Shown: positions 1 through 7,395 of the stretch, piece by piece
How positions within the stretch are numbered: position 1 is the stretch's first letter
Layout of the letters: every line of letters starts with the position of its first letter
Position numbers and translations under genes: made by a program
Notes under the pieces: model-generated
Told to the model about the DNA's origin: nothing
The model's database searches: none
The model's input: the letters and a program-made list of their open reading frames with translations, nothing else
Source: an uncultured Bacilli bacterium
Lineage (GTDB): Bacteria; Bacillota_I; Bacilli_A; RF39; UBA660
Length of the DNA: 22,185 nt
Direction of reading: 5' to 3'
NCBI GenBank assembly: GCA_910584255.1
Contig: CAJTXV010000026.1
Coordinates: 1 to 22,185, forward strand

Positions 1-2
1 CT

Positions 3-82
3 CACCAGCATAGCTGGTGGTTTTACTGTTTGACCCCATAGTCAAACACAATAAAGGAAGCTTATGCAAATGCATCGCTTCC
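3..82. repeat. Three consecutive hairpins, possible IS200/IS605-type element end
   Basis: Three perfect or near-perfect inverted repeats follow one another: CACCAGC/GCTGGTG (3-9 with 13-19), GTTTGAC/GTCAAAC (28-34 with 41-47) and GGAAGC/GCTTCC (56-61 with 77-82). The last has an inner ATGC/GCAT pair at 64-67 and 72-75. None is followed by a clean T-run on the minus strand, so they are not simply the terminator of the ASCH gene. Dense subterminal hairpins are typical of IS200/IS605 ends and of the structured leader of their tnpA mRNA, but no transposase is visible before the window edge. This assignment is an inference from structure only. Confidence 0.35.
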
Positions 83-137
83 AAATTAATATTTTTTACC
101 ACTTATTTAGGTGTCACATCATTGACAACTAAACACT

Positions 138-606
138 TTATAATTTTATCCATGTTTGCATTCCCTTTTTTGAAATAGAAAAAGGATCTAATTTTTGAAG
201 TTTCTCTAAGAAAATTAAAGTCGCATATCTACTATGTTTCTTTTCTATCCAAAAAGATTCATCTACACATATCTCTTTTTCATATTTTTTTCGAATTTCT
301 GTAATATTCACTTTTCCTAAATCAAAAAAGAAGACCTGACTCACCCGAAAGAAGGCAACTACTTCTCTCCCAGATTTTTTCACGATTACTATATCATTTT
401 TATCTATTTTTTCGTAGGGAATTATTTTATTTTTACTAAATCTAGATTCTATCGTCTTTTTTCCTTCTAACATATAAGTTAGATAGGGCTCTGTAAAAAT
501 GCCAAGATGAAGAGTTTTAGATTTTATTTCTTTGAATTCTTCTTTAGATAGTTGATTTTCTAATTCTTTTAAAATTTCTTCTTTTAGGAAATTTTGTTTT
601 CTATCA
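138..606 (-). pseudogene. ASCH/PUA-like domain protein, frameshifted near its 5' end
   Basis: The open frame from 473 to 138 encodes 111 residues of an ASCH-like (PUA-fold, RNA- or nucleotide-binding) protein, but its conserved N-terminal part continues upstream in the same frame as LHLGIFTEPYLTYMLEGKK without any ATG, GTG or TTG. The well-placed start is an ATG at 606, with an AAAAGGA ribosome binding site and overlapping the stop of the upstream gene (TAATG). That ATG opens in another frame, gives MIENKIS and stops. A -1 shift near 585-600 would join MIENKI to the LKEEILKELENQLSKEEF stretch and restore one product of about 155 residues. I see no canonical slippery heptamer there, so a one-base indel (real or sequencing) is the simplest reading. 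Conserved features include GKKTIESRF near the N-terminus, FW in the middle and a C-terminal KKGMQTWIKL. It is the last gene of the DNA-repair-like operon. The exact role is unknown. Confidence 0.6.
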
Positions 607-897
607 TTATTTTTCCTTTTTACATTCTACTTTTTTATCGATATATGTTTTTCTAAATTTTAAAATTCCTGCGACTAGCATAAAAAGACTGAGTAAAATT
701 AAAATCACTGATAAAAGTAAATTTTCTTTTAATGCGATAATTCCGAGTGCAAAAATACCTACAATTACAAGAGTAAAAAACAGTACAATCAAAGCAATCA
801 GTGGATATCGAATCCATTTACTAACTTTTTTACTTTTACTAACTTCTATAGTTCCTTCAAGTAAAAATTCCCCTAGGAATTCAAATATAATATCCAT
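607..897 (-). CDS. Small membrane protein, two transmembrane helices
   Basis: A 96-residue hypothetical protein. A short amphipathic N-terminus (about residues 1-30) is followed by two strongly hydrophobic segments, at about 31-55 and 59-81, and a Lys-rich cytoplasmic-looking tail ending KKVECKKEK. The start is supported by a GGGGGAGTGA-type ribosome binding site between this gene and the upstream UDG-like gene. Its stop overlaps the likely ATG of the ASCH gene (TAATG), which implies translational coupling. I do not recognise a named family. The position inside a base-damage operon may be incidental, since small two-helix proteins of this type are common in Firmicutes. Confidence 0.75.
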   Translation of the reverse strand: MDIIFEFLGEFLLEGTIEVSKSKKVSKWIRYPLIALIVLFFTLVIVGIFALGIIALKENLLLSVILILLSLFMLVAGILKFRKTYIDKKVECKKEK

Positions 898-913
898 ACT
901 ATATTCACTCCCC

Positions 914-1582
914 CTATTTTATCTTTTCTTTTTCCAGTTCTTGTTTCATAATCCACTTGATATCTTCAATGGATTTTGAAATATTAAACCTTCCATTTCC
1001 AATTGGATAATAAACGGAGTAAAATTTATATTCTTGATTTTTAATTTTTTTAATAAAACACTTTTTTCTTACTTCTGAAACAGATATTTTTTGATTCAAT
1101 ACAATCGAACTTACTTGATTTCCAAATAGAATAATTACTTTAGGCTTTATAATTTCAAACTCTTTATATAGTAGATTTAAGTATTCTTTATAGACTGAAT
1201 CAGGTAAAGGTCTTGCATCTATTTGTGTACATTTCCCTAAATTTGTAATAAAGTACTTGTGTTTTTCTACATCTTGATAGACAAGATCTGCAAAAACTTC
1301 ATCCCATTCGCTTCCTTTTCTACGTTTAATTTCATGGTATAATTCTGTATCTAATAAATCTACTGTATAAAATAAGTCCCAAATATTTTTTGTACCGATC
1401 CAAGGAGATTTTCTACCTTTCCATTCTTTGAAAGAGGCAATATTTCTTCCCGTTGGATTCATAAACACAAAACAAATCTCTGGATTTTCTTCTAAACCAC
1501 CATTATAAATAGAACTAAGTCCTTTTGCCCCGTATTTTTTTTGAAGACGATCATATTTTTTATTTAAATCTTTGATTTCCAT
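914..1582 (-). CDS. Uracil-DNA glycosylase superfamily protein (divergent)
   Basis: A 222-residue single-domain protein with the layout of the UDG superfamily, enzymes that flip a damaged base out of DNA and cut its glycosidic bond. Visible landmarks are a motif-1-like loop FVFMNPTGRN (residues 38-47), the FITNLGKC segment (111-118) that matches the family's N-x-x-K-C strand, a PKVIILFGNQ strand (147-156) and a motif-2-like loop YYPIGNGRFN (191-200). Motifs 1 and 2 differ from those of the named UDG families: there is no GEAPG and no HPS/HPA, so the substrate cannot be read from the sequence. It lies 1 bp downstream of the HAM1-like gene (TAA-T-ATG), which shows tight co-translation, and two genes away from a second, family 6-type glycosylase. 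It could be a glycosylase or a DNA/RNA-binding relative. Confidence 0.8.
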   Translation of the reverse strand: MEIKDLNKKYDRLQKKYGAKGLSSIYNGGLEENPEICFVFMNPTGRNIASFKEWKGRKSPWIGTKNIWDLFYTVDLLDTELYHEIKRRKGSEWDEVFADLVYQDVEKHKYFITNLGKCTQIDARPLPDSVYKEYLNLLYKEFEIIKPKVIILFGNQVSSIVLNQKISVSEVRKKCFIKKIKNQEYKFYSVYYPIGNGRFNISKSIEDIKWIMKQELEKEKIK

Positions 1583-1583
1583 A

Positions 1584-2222
1584 TTAAGATTTCACCAATT
1601 CTTTTTTCTTCTTTTTTTCTAGTTCATGAATTGTTTTTAGAATAAACCCAAATATTTCTTCTTTCTCAATTCCTAGAGTTTTCTCTTCCTCTTCTCTGGT
1701 CAGTTCAGATTTAAATTTATTTAAAGGTAAAACAATTTGAATGGAATCTAGTGGATATCCTTTTAATACTTTAGAACTTTGTTGATTCGTAAAATATCGA
1801 TTGGATTTAAAATCAAAAGTATAAGTATCATTCCCATCAACCATCGCTACTCCTTTCAAGAAGTATCCATTTAATTTACCATCTGTTCCATATTGATTCA
1901 CAAGTCCTAGATAATGTTCAATCATTTCTGAGTCGTTTAATCGTTTTTCACCTACTCGACGGACATGAATTCCTGGTTGAACTTCCTCAGGTAAATTTTC
2001 AAAAAATAACCCATCATCAATTGCAATCGTTGGTAAGTGAGTTATTTCATAATAAGCCCTCGCCTTAATTACTGCATTTTCTACTGGATCTTTTCCTGTT
2101 TCATCTACATCAACATCTATATTTAAATCCCTTAAAGTTACAAGATCAATTCCCTTTTCTTTTAGTTTTGTACCATAACATTTAATTTTGGCATCATTTG
2201 TCGTTGCTAATAGAATTTTCAT
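1584..2222 (-). CDS. HAM1/RdgB-like non-canonical purine NTP pyrophosphatase (divergent)
   Basis: A 212-residue protein of the Ham1/ITPase fold, which hydrolyses deaminated nucleotides such as dITP and XTP to monophosphates and so keeps them out of DNA. The N-terminus has LATTNDAK (residues 5-12), equivalent to the nucleotide-binding SNNxxK. ETGKDPVENAVIKARAYY (41-58) matches the E-x-G-x-x-x-x-x-N-A-x-x-K-A helix, and AIDDGL (67-72) matches the catalytic ADDSGL loop. PGIHVRRV (83-90) replaces the usual PGVYSAR. The C-terminal FGYDP motif of classical RdgB is not recognisable (KGYPLDSIQIV in its place), and the protein ends in a Lys-rich helix. This marks a divergent subfamily whose substrate may differ. 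An AGGAAGTGAT ribosome binding site precedes the ATG. Flanked on both sides by UDG-fold genes, it fits a damaged-nucleotide operon. Confidence 0.82.
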   Translation of the reverse strand: MKILLATTNDAKIKCYGTKLKEKGIDLVTLRDLNIDVDVDETGKDPVENAVIKARAYYEITHLPTIAIDDGLFFENLPEEVQPGIHVRRVGEKRLNDSEMIEHYLGLVNQYGTDGKLNGYFLKGVAMVDGNDTYTFDFKSNRYFTNQQSSKVLKGYPLDSIQIVLPLNKFKSELTREEEEKTLGIEKEEIFGFILKTIHELEKKKKKELVKS

Positions 2223-2262
2223 ATTATCACTTCCTAATACTATTTTATCATCTTTAGAAAAA

Positions 2263-2766
2263 TCAAAAAAGGTCTTTTTCAGTATATTTTTTAATTTCAG
2301 AATAAGACTTTTCTAATTTTTCTTCAATTCCCTTTGGGCAATTACAAGGAGAAGTACTCGGTAAGTAAATAGCTTCTATTTTAGTTTCTTGATAACAATA
2401 TTTTTGATATAACTCATAAGCCTTTCTTCCTGTTGTAAATATGACTTCTATCTTTGTATTTTTTAAGATTTCAGTAAAGTCATTAAGTACTGGATTTTTA
2501 ATAGAGCCATCCTTGGAAGAAGTAATATCACAACTTTTTAAAACATCAAAAAGAGCAATATGATGCTTCTTTAAAAAAGATATCTTTTCCTCCTTGCTCT
2601 CTCCAATTTTCTCTTTATATACTTTTTCTAAAGTTTTCCAAAATCTATTTTGACGATGGCCATAATAGAATCCAACTTCTCTTGATTTTACAGATGGCAT
2701 ACTCCCTAGAATTAAAACCTTTGAGTCTTGATCATAAACTGGTTCTAATGGATGAACTACTTTCAT
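2263..2766 (-). CDS. DNA-deoxyinosine (hypoxanthine) glycosylase, UDG family 6-like
   Basis: A 167-residue protein with the two signatures I associate with hypoxanthine-DNA glycosylases. The first is an N-terminal LILGSMPSVKSREVGFYYGH block (residues 18-37) followed by RQNRFWK (38-44). The second is a C-terminal LPSTSPCN loop (135-142), where the family normally has LPSTSPAN. A central strand IEVIFTTGRKAYELY (106-120) is the usual core beta-strand and helix. Family members remove hypoxanthine, the product of adenine deamination, from DNA, and length and architecture fit. An AGGAGGATTTGA ribosome binding site precedes the ATG. The gene directly follows the coiled-coil protein at 2800-3483 and precedes the HAM1-like gene. 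Both products would act on deaminated purines, one in DNA and one in the nucleotide pool. Confidence 0.85.
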   Translation of the reverse strand: MKVVHPLEPVYDQDSKVLILGSMPSVKSREVGFYYGHRQNRFWKTLEKVYKEKIGESKEEKISFLKKHHIALFDVLKSCDITSSKDGSIKNPVLNDFTEILKNTKIEVIFTTGRKAYELYQKYCYQETKIEAIYLPSTSPCNCPKGIEEKLEKSYSEIKKYTEKDLF

Positions 2767-2799
2767 TCAAATCCTCCTTCAGAAAAGAAAAACTACTTT

Positions 2800-3483
2800 C
2801 TAATATTTTGAAAAACTAATTAATCCTTGTATTCTTTTTTTATATTCCAATGCTTCTTTCTCTTGTTCATACCAAACAAATTTTACCTGTCTAGTGCTGT
2901 TTTCCACTTCTTTAGTACTATTTTTCATTTGATCACGTCTTTTTTGATATTTCTTTACTGCAGCTAAAAAATTTTCTTTTCCTTCTTCCAATTTGCTTAA
3001 TCTCTCTTGTGTAAGTCGAATATAGGCTGATCTATGTTTTTCTATGAAGTTTAAATTTTCCATCATGATTTCTAAATCTTCTTTTGTTTCCATTTTAGTT
3101 GCGCTATAAATTGAATTCCAATCAATAAATTTTCCTGTACAGACCTCATGATATCCCTGATGTCCCTTTTTTGCATAAATGCCTGGAAGATATCCGTAAA
3201 TAACCACTCCATTTTTTGAATCATACCAAAAACCATCTAAAGAAAAATCATTCACTTTCTTAAAACTTACAGACCTCATTTGATAATCTAAGTATGGTTC
3301 ACTTTCAACATTACAATCGTGATTATCATAGTAACTACTCCCAACTGAAACGATACTTTGATATTCCCCTATCTCTTCGCTTTCTATCGGATGATAATCC
3401 TTTTCTGTTAAAATTTTATTTTCATGAAAACTTAATATATCCTTATTTGCCTTTAAGCATATTAGAAAATATTCCTGTTCCAT
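2800..3483 (-). CDS. Uncharacterised soluble protein with C-terminal coiled coil
   Basis: A 227-residue protein I do not recognise. It has no signal peptide or membrane segment. The first ~125 residues are mixed alpha/beta with many aromatic and acidic residues and three cysteines (LICLKAN near residue 9, DNHDCN near 57, HEVCTGKF near 115). From about residue 130 to 215 it is a long Lys/Glu-rich helix likely to form a coiled coil, with heptad-like LSKLEEGKENFL and a KKYQKRRDQ stretch. It is the first gene of the minus-strand operon that continues into the glycosylase and HAM1-like genes, with its own promoter at 3531-3559. An AAGGAGAAAAGG ribosome binding site supports the ATG at 3483. A plus-strand open frame at 3294-3485 is only its shadow. 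Confidence 0.7.
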   Translation of the reverse strand: MEQEYFLICLKANKDILSFHENKILTEKDYHPIESEEIGEYQSIVSVGSSYYDNHDCNVESEPYLDYQMRSVSFKKVNDFSLDGFWYDSKNGVVIYGYLPGIYAKKGHQGYHEVCTGKFIDWNSIYSATKMETKEDLEIMMENLNFIEKHRSAYIRLTQERLSKLEEGKENFLAAVKKYQKRRDQMKNSTKEVENSTRQVKFVWYEQEKEALEYKKRIQGLISFSKY

Positions 3484-3530
3484 AAGACCTTTTCTCCTTA
3501 TTACTACTAGTTAAAACAAAATTTGTGTTT

Positions 3531-3559
3531 ATTATAACACAGAAAACATAGGAGTGCAA
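3531..3559 (-). promoter_or_regulatory. Promoter of the base-damage operon
   Basis: On the minus strand an extended -10 GTGTTATAAT occupies 3531-3540 (core TATAAT at 3531-3536). It is preceded by a 17-nt spacer and a weak -35 TTGCAC at 3554-3559. It lies about 50 bp upstream of the ATG at 3483 and just downstream of the terminator of the ABC exporter operon. Confidence 0.7.
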
Positions 3560-3595
3560 AAAAGTATGATATATTCTTCTTTCTATCATACTTTT
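3554..3595 (-). terminator. Rho-independent terminator after the NatAB-type operon
   Basis: A 12-bp perfect stem on the minus strand (arms 3584-3595 and 3560-3571, AAAAGTATGATA paired with TATCATACTTTT) has a 12-nt loop and runs straight into T residues, 15 bp after the stop of the permease gene. The -35 of the next promoter overlaps its tail. Confidence 0.8.
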
Positions 3596-3609
3596 ATAAT
3601 CTTTATTTT

Positions 3610-4752
3610 CTAAAATAACACTTTTTCTGATTTATACTGCTTAATAATAATTCCTAAGACAATGCCAATTACTACAATCGTAGATAGAAGCATTAAGAAG
3701 ATATTTAAGTAGTTCACTGTTCCATTCGTAATATCTGTAAATAGTAAAGAATAATTTAAGAAAGGAACAAGTGAAAGAAGTGTACTACTTTCAATATCTA
3801 CCATAAAAGCAATCATTCCTGGAAAGAAAGAGATAAATGTAAGAGGTGTTAAGGCACTCTGGGCTTCTTTAAAGGTCTTTGATTTACTAGCAACCGCAAT
3901 ACATAAACCACTAATTAATAGAGAATAAGCGATGATTACAATTCCTGAAAAAATCAGACTACTAACTGGAAGCATCATTTCTACTCCTTCATAAATTTCA
4001 AACATATTCCCAGCAATGACTAAGGATACTACCATCAAAATTAAACTAATAATTCCAGTAATTACGGAAGAAAGACTGACACTTAAAAACTTACCTACGA
4101 TGATGTCTTTACTTTTAATTGGAAATGTAAGAAGTGTTTCTAAGGTTCCCCGTTCTTTTTCTCCTGCGGTTGTATCTGTCGATGGATAAGTAGCAGAAAC
4201 CGTAATTGCCATTAAAATAAATAAGAATGCATAATTGGTAATATAACTAGAAAAGTAATTTTCTGTTTCCTTAATATCTTCTTTTAATTCGATGATTTGA
4301 ATGACTTCTTGTGGATTGATTTCAAATTCAGTTAAATACTCTCCTTGTAAATATCCTTTATAGGCATCAAAATAATTTTTTACTAAAGAAGATGCATAAG
4401 AAGTTGTATCATTATCATTTCCATGGAGTGTATAAACCTCATTTTCTTTGGTCACATATAAATCTAAAAATCCATCTTGATACTGTTCTTCGATTTCTTT
4501 TTCTTCTCCTACAGTGATATCTAACTGAAACTCTTTGGCAAGATTCTCTTCTACTTCTCCTAAGTCATAGGCAAAACCAATTCGGTTATAGTCTGTTACA
4601 GGTCGATTCATCTGCATTTCAAATAGTGCACTCATTCCAATTACTAAAAGTGGAATCATGATTGGAACTACCAACATCATCATGAGAGATTTCTTATCAC
4701 GAAACATCTCTCTAATTTCTTTTTTTAAGATATGAGAAATCTTACTCTTCAT
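3610..4752 (-). CDS. ABC-2 type exporter permease, NatB-like
   Basis: A 380-residue inner-membrane permease of the ABC-2/NatB family. The N-terminal KKEIREMFRDKKSLMMM is followed by a first membrane helix (about 24-45) and a large extracytoplasmic loop of about 120 residues. Five or so C-terminal helices lie between about 172 and 373. The motif GEKERGTLETLLTFPIKSKD (about 192-211) is the cytoplasmic coupling helix typical of NatB. The family exports Na+ or small hydrophobic substrates, and the substrate here cannot be deduced. Its ATG lies inside the end of the ATPase gene (11-bp overlap), so the two are translationally coupled. A strong hairpin terminator follows. Confidence 0.87.
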   Translation of the reverse strand: MKSKISHILKKEIREMFRDKKSLMMMLVVPIMIPLLVIGMSALFEMQMNRPVTDYNRIGFAYDLGEVEENLAKEFQLDITVGEEKEIEEQYQDGFLDLYVTKENEVYTLHGNDNDTTSYASSLVKNYFDAYKGYLQGEYLTEFEINPQEVIQIIELKEDIKETENYFSSYITNYAFLFILMAITVSATYPSTDTTAGEKERGTLETLLTFPIKSKDIIVGKFLSVSLSSVITGIISLILMVVSLVIAGNMFEIYEGVEMMLPVSSLIFSGIVIIAYSLLISGLCIAVASKSKTFKEAQSALTPLTFISFFPGMIAFMVDIESSTLLSLVPFLNYSLLFTDITNGTVNYLNIFLMLLSTIVVIGIVLGIIIKQYKSEKVLF

Positions 4753-5500
4753 TTTCTACACCCCCAATCAAAGTAAAGAAGGCATCTCTTAAGTTCGTTG
4801 TTTTTGTATCTTTTTTAATTGTTTCAGGAGTTCCCTCTTTAATCACTACTCCTTGATTAATCATCACTACATTGTCACAAATATTTTCTGCTTCTTCCAT
4901 ATAGTGCGTAGAATATAGGATTGTTTTTCCTTTTTCTTTTTCACTTTTAATGAAATTTAAAATAATTTGGCTGGAAATGATATCTAACCCACTCGTTGCT
5001 TCATCCAAAATATAATACTTTGGATCATGAATCATGCATCTTGCGATGTTTACTTTTTGTGTTTGTCCAGTCGATAGTTTTTCGATTTTATTATGAAGAA
5101 AACTATCCATTTTTAATGTCTTAGAAATTTCTTTAATCCTTTCCTTTCTCTCTTTCACTGGAACGTCATAAAAGTCACAACACATATCTAATAATTCATA
5201 GGTAGATACTGTGTTATAAATTTTTGTATTTCCTGATAGAAAGGCAATGTTCCTCTTAATTTCTATTTCATTATCCTTATAATTTAATCCATCGAAATCA
5301 ACTGTCCCATCCGTTGGTTCTAGAATCCCTGCAATCATTCGAAGAAGGGTTGTTTTTCCTGCTCCATTGGGTCCTAAAATTCCAATGATTTCTCCATCAC
5401 TTGCCGAAAAACTAATATCATGATCGGCGTAAAACTCTTCTTTTTGCTTTTTAGAGTTCATACGAATAAATTTCTTTTTTAGATTCTTAACTTTTAGCAT
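4742..5500 (-). CDS. ABC transporter ATP-binding protein, NatA-like
   Basis: A 252-residue ABC ATPase that powers the overlapping permease. Walker A GPNGAGKT lies at residues 43-50, the signature is LSTGQTQKVNIARC, and Walker B with the D-loop is YYILDEATSGLD, followed by the switch-His region STHYMEEAE. The STGQ signature, rather than the common SGGQ, is typical of the NatA/CcmA branch. An AGGAGG ribosome binding site lies 8 nt upstream of the ATG. The promoter at 5530-5535 has an extended -10 and a palindrome upstream. The position directly after a histidine kinase gene suggests possible control by the nearby two-component system, but a separate promoter is visible. Confidence 0.9.
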   Translation of the reverse strand: MLKVKNLKKKFIRMNSKKQKEEFYADHDISFSASDGEIIGILGPNGAGKTTLLRMIAGILEPTDGTVDFDGLNYKDNEIEIKRNIAFLSGNTKIYNTVSTYELLDMCCDFYDVPVKERKERIKEISKTLKMDSFLHNKIEKLSTGQTQKVNIARCMIHDPKYYILDEATSGLDIISSQIILNFIKSEKEKGKTILYSTHYMEEAENICDNVVMINQGVVIKEGTPETIKKDTKTTNLRDAFFTLIGGVENEE

Positions 5501-5529
5501 TTCTTTTCCTCCTACATCTTCTACTCTTC

Positions 5530-5557
5530 ATTATAGCACAGTTCAAATCAATTGAAC
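5530..5557 (-). promoter_or_regulatory. Promoter and palindromic operator upstream of NatA-like gene
   Basis: An extended -10 GTGCTATAAT lies on the minus strand at 5530-5539. No good -35 is visible at 16-18 nt. Instead the perfect inverted repeat GTTCAA-N5-TTGAAC (5541-5546 and 5552-5557) fills the spacer and -35 zone. This placement fits a repressor or MerR/activator-type operator. The regulator is not identified. Confidence 0.55.
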
Positions 5558-5627
5558 CTTTTTTTTTAAATTATGATTTAGATTCAAGTTTTTCTTTTAC
5601 TATAGATAAGGATCTATGTCCTATTCT

Positions 5628-6536
5628 TCACTTTTTGATAGTATCTAGAAATTCTAATATCATTTTTAAATCTCCCTTTCCCTTTTTTGCAACAATTGTT
5701 CCATCTAATTGTTCTGTAAATTCTTTCACAATCGCAAGTCCTAGTCCTGTACCTCCTTTAGTTCTTGAAATATCTTCTGTATAAAATTCTTCAAAAATTC
5801 TATCTACTTCTAAATGATTTTCCTTGAGTTCATTTTGAAATATAATTTGAATCCTTTTTCTCTTAGAAATAGTAATTTTTAAATCTCCTTCTCCATGTTT
5901 TAATGCATTCCCAATTAAATTATCAAAAATACGTGTAAGTAATTTTCGGTTGGTTAAAACTTGTATCTTTTGTATATCCTTTGAAAAAAGAATCTGTCTT
6001 TTTTCTCTTTGATAGTCTTCATAAAAACTGGCGATAGCCTCTTCTAAAATAGCAATGATATTTTCTTCTTTTTTTATTACTTGTTCTCTTTTTAATAGAA
6101 TTTGTTGAAAATCAAAGAAAGAAGAAATCAACTCTTCTAATTTCTTGAGTCTCTCTTCAATAATTTTTAATTCTTTTTCTTTTTCCTCTTTTGGCAGATC
6201 TGAATTTAACATCATATCAATATACCCTAAAGCCGATGTCAAAGGGGTTCTTAAGTCATGAGAAATATTCATCATTACTTTCTTTACGCTTTGATTTTGT
6301 CTTTCTAGTAAAATTTCTTTTTCTTTTAGTTCTTGATAGAATTCATTCATTTCTAACACGAGATTCCTTAGTTCTTTCGAAGGAACCGTCTGGTGTAAGA
6401 GTAAATTACTATCACTTTTTTTCATTTTTTGAATAGAGTTTGTAACCCTTTTTAATTCTTGTTTCATGCAAAAAAGATAGGCGCTGAGTCCTAGAATTAT
6501 CATAACAAGTAAAAACATGACAATGACAATTACCAT
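5628..6536 (-). CDS. Sensor histidine kinase, short single-helix type
   Basis: A 302-residue kinase with one N-terminal membrane helix (residues 1-23) and no extracellular sensor domain, then a HAMP-like/coiled-coil linker (about 24-88). The HisKA H-box is NISHDLRTPLTS with phosphoacceptor H93. The HATPase_c domain has N-box DNLIGNALKHGEG and G-box TKGGTGLGLAIVKEF. Lack of a sensor domain is typical of kinases that work with ABC transporters in peptide-antibiotic sensing (Bce/Bcr/SaeS-like). It follows the ABC permease by 18 bp on the same strand, and the matching regulator is probably the OmpR-type protein at 9231-9899. The ATG at 6536 is chosen because a GTGAGGGG stretch precedes it. Confidence 0.9.
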   Translation of the reverse strand: MVIVIVMFLLVMIILGLSAYLFCMKQELKRVTNSIQKMKKSDSNLLLHQTVPSKELRNLVLEMNEFYQELKEKEILLERQNQSVKKVMMNISHDLRTPLTSALGYIDMMLNSDLPKEEKEKELKIIEERLKKLEELISSFFDFQQILLKREQVIKKEENIIAILEEAIASFYEDYQREKRQILFSKDIQKIQVLTNRKLLTRIFDNLIGNALKHGEGDLKITISKRKRIQIIFQNELKENHLEVDRIFEEFYTEDISRTKGGTGLGLAIVKEFTEQLDGTIVAKKGKGDLKMILEFLDTIKK

Positions 6537-6554
6537 TACCCCTCACTTACCTTT

Positions 6555-7394
6555 CTATTTGACTTCTGTTTGTTTAAATACATAATATCCGATGATGGAA
6601 AATATTACGATATAGAAAATACCAAGCAGTGTACAGTTTAAGATGTATTGATTCGTAGGATGATTTGCTAGGTTTCCTAAAGCATTTTGAATTTCATATT
6701 GATAGAACCAATCTGCTTTGATTCGAAAAAGGTTAATCATTCCATACACGATTAATTGAAATACCATAATAAATGGAATTGAAATTGTATTAAAACTAGC
6801 CACTTTCTTAAATAGAAATGCAAAACAGATTAATAAACTCATTATACCATAGATTAAAGGACATTGAATCAAAGTCGTTTTAGAAATATCAATGAAAGAG
6901 GATGCAAAATTTTTTCCATTGATTAAAAGATTCATAAAGTAAAAGAGATAGTTATTTAGTAGAACCAAAAAGGTACAAATAAGAAAAATAATCGCAGCTT
7001 TTGACCAATAATATTTCTTTCTAGAGATTGCCGATGATAAGGTATTCTTAATCGATTTATTAGAAAAATCTGTGCATATAACAATGACTACAACTACGAT
7101 AAAAATATAATATAGATTGATATTCGTGCCCAATACTGCTTGATCTAGTTCATAGCCTCCAAAAGATTTCATTAAATCTCGAATGTCTTTTAAATTATTC
7201 GCATCGGACAATTTCTCCATAAACTCAGCATCTTCAATATTCATGGTAGAATTTGTCATAGAAGTCATTCCAATATGTCCTGGTGTTAGGCCTATGATGC
7301 TAACTAGAGATAAGCCTATGATAATCAAACAAGAAATATAAATAGCTTTTCCTTTAAAAATCCGGTATAAATCCGCTTTTATCATATTAATCAT
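6555..7394 (-). CDS. ABC-2 permease, BcrB/lantibiotic-immunity-like
   Basis: A 279-residue membrane protein with about six helices: one near residues 18-35, and the rest from about 93 to the C-terminus. A short extracytoplasmic segment (about 40-90) is rich in Met and Ser. The cytoplasmic motif TDFSNKSIKNTLSSAISRKK after the second helix is characteristic of BcrB/YxeB-type permeases. It starts 1 bp after the stop of the ATPase gene (TAA-T-ATG) with an AAGGAGG site. With the ATPase it would form an exporter or target-protection system for antimicrobial peptides. The actual substrate is inferred from family and from the adjacent kinase only. Confidence 0.85.
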   Translation of the reverse strand: MINMIKADLYRIFKGKAIYISCLIIIGLSLVSIIGLTPGHIGMTSMTNSTMNIEDAEFMEKLSDANNLKDIRDLMKSFGGYELDQAVLGTNINLYYIFIVVVVIVICTDFSNKSIKNTLSSAISRKKYYWSKAAIIFLICTFLVLLNNYLFYFMNLLINGKNFASSFIDISKTTLIQCPLIYGIMSLLICFAFLFKKVASFNTISIPFIMVFQLIVYGMINLFRIKADWFYQYEIQNALGNLANHPTNQYILNCTLLGIFYIVIFSIIGYYVFKQTEVK

Positions 7395-7395
7395 A

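Noticed and set aside
585..606. Programmed -1 frameshift in the ASCH gene
   Set aside because: No X-XXY-YYZ heptamer or downstream stimulatory stem is visible, so a plain indel is simpler.
5541..5568. Plus-strand hairpin GTTCAA/TTGAAC followed by a T9 run, looking like a terminator
   Set aside because: No plus-strand gene precedes it. The symmetry fits an operator in the minus-strand promoter better.
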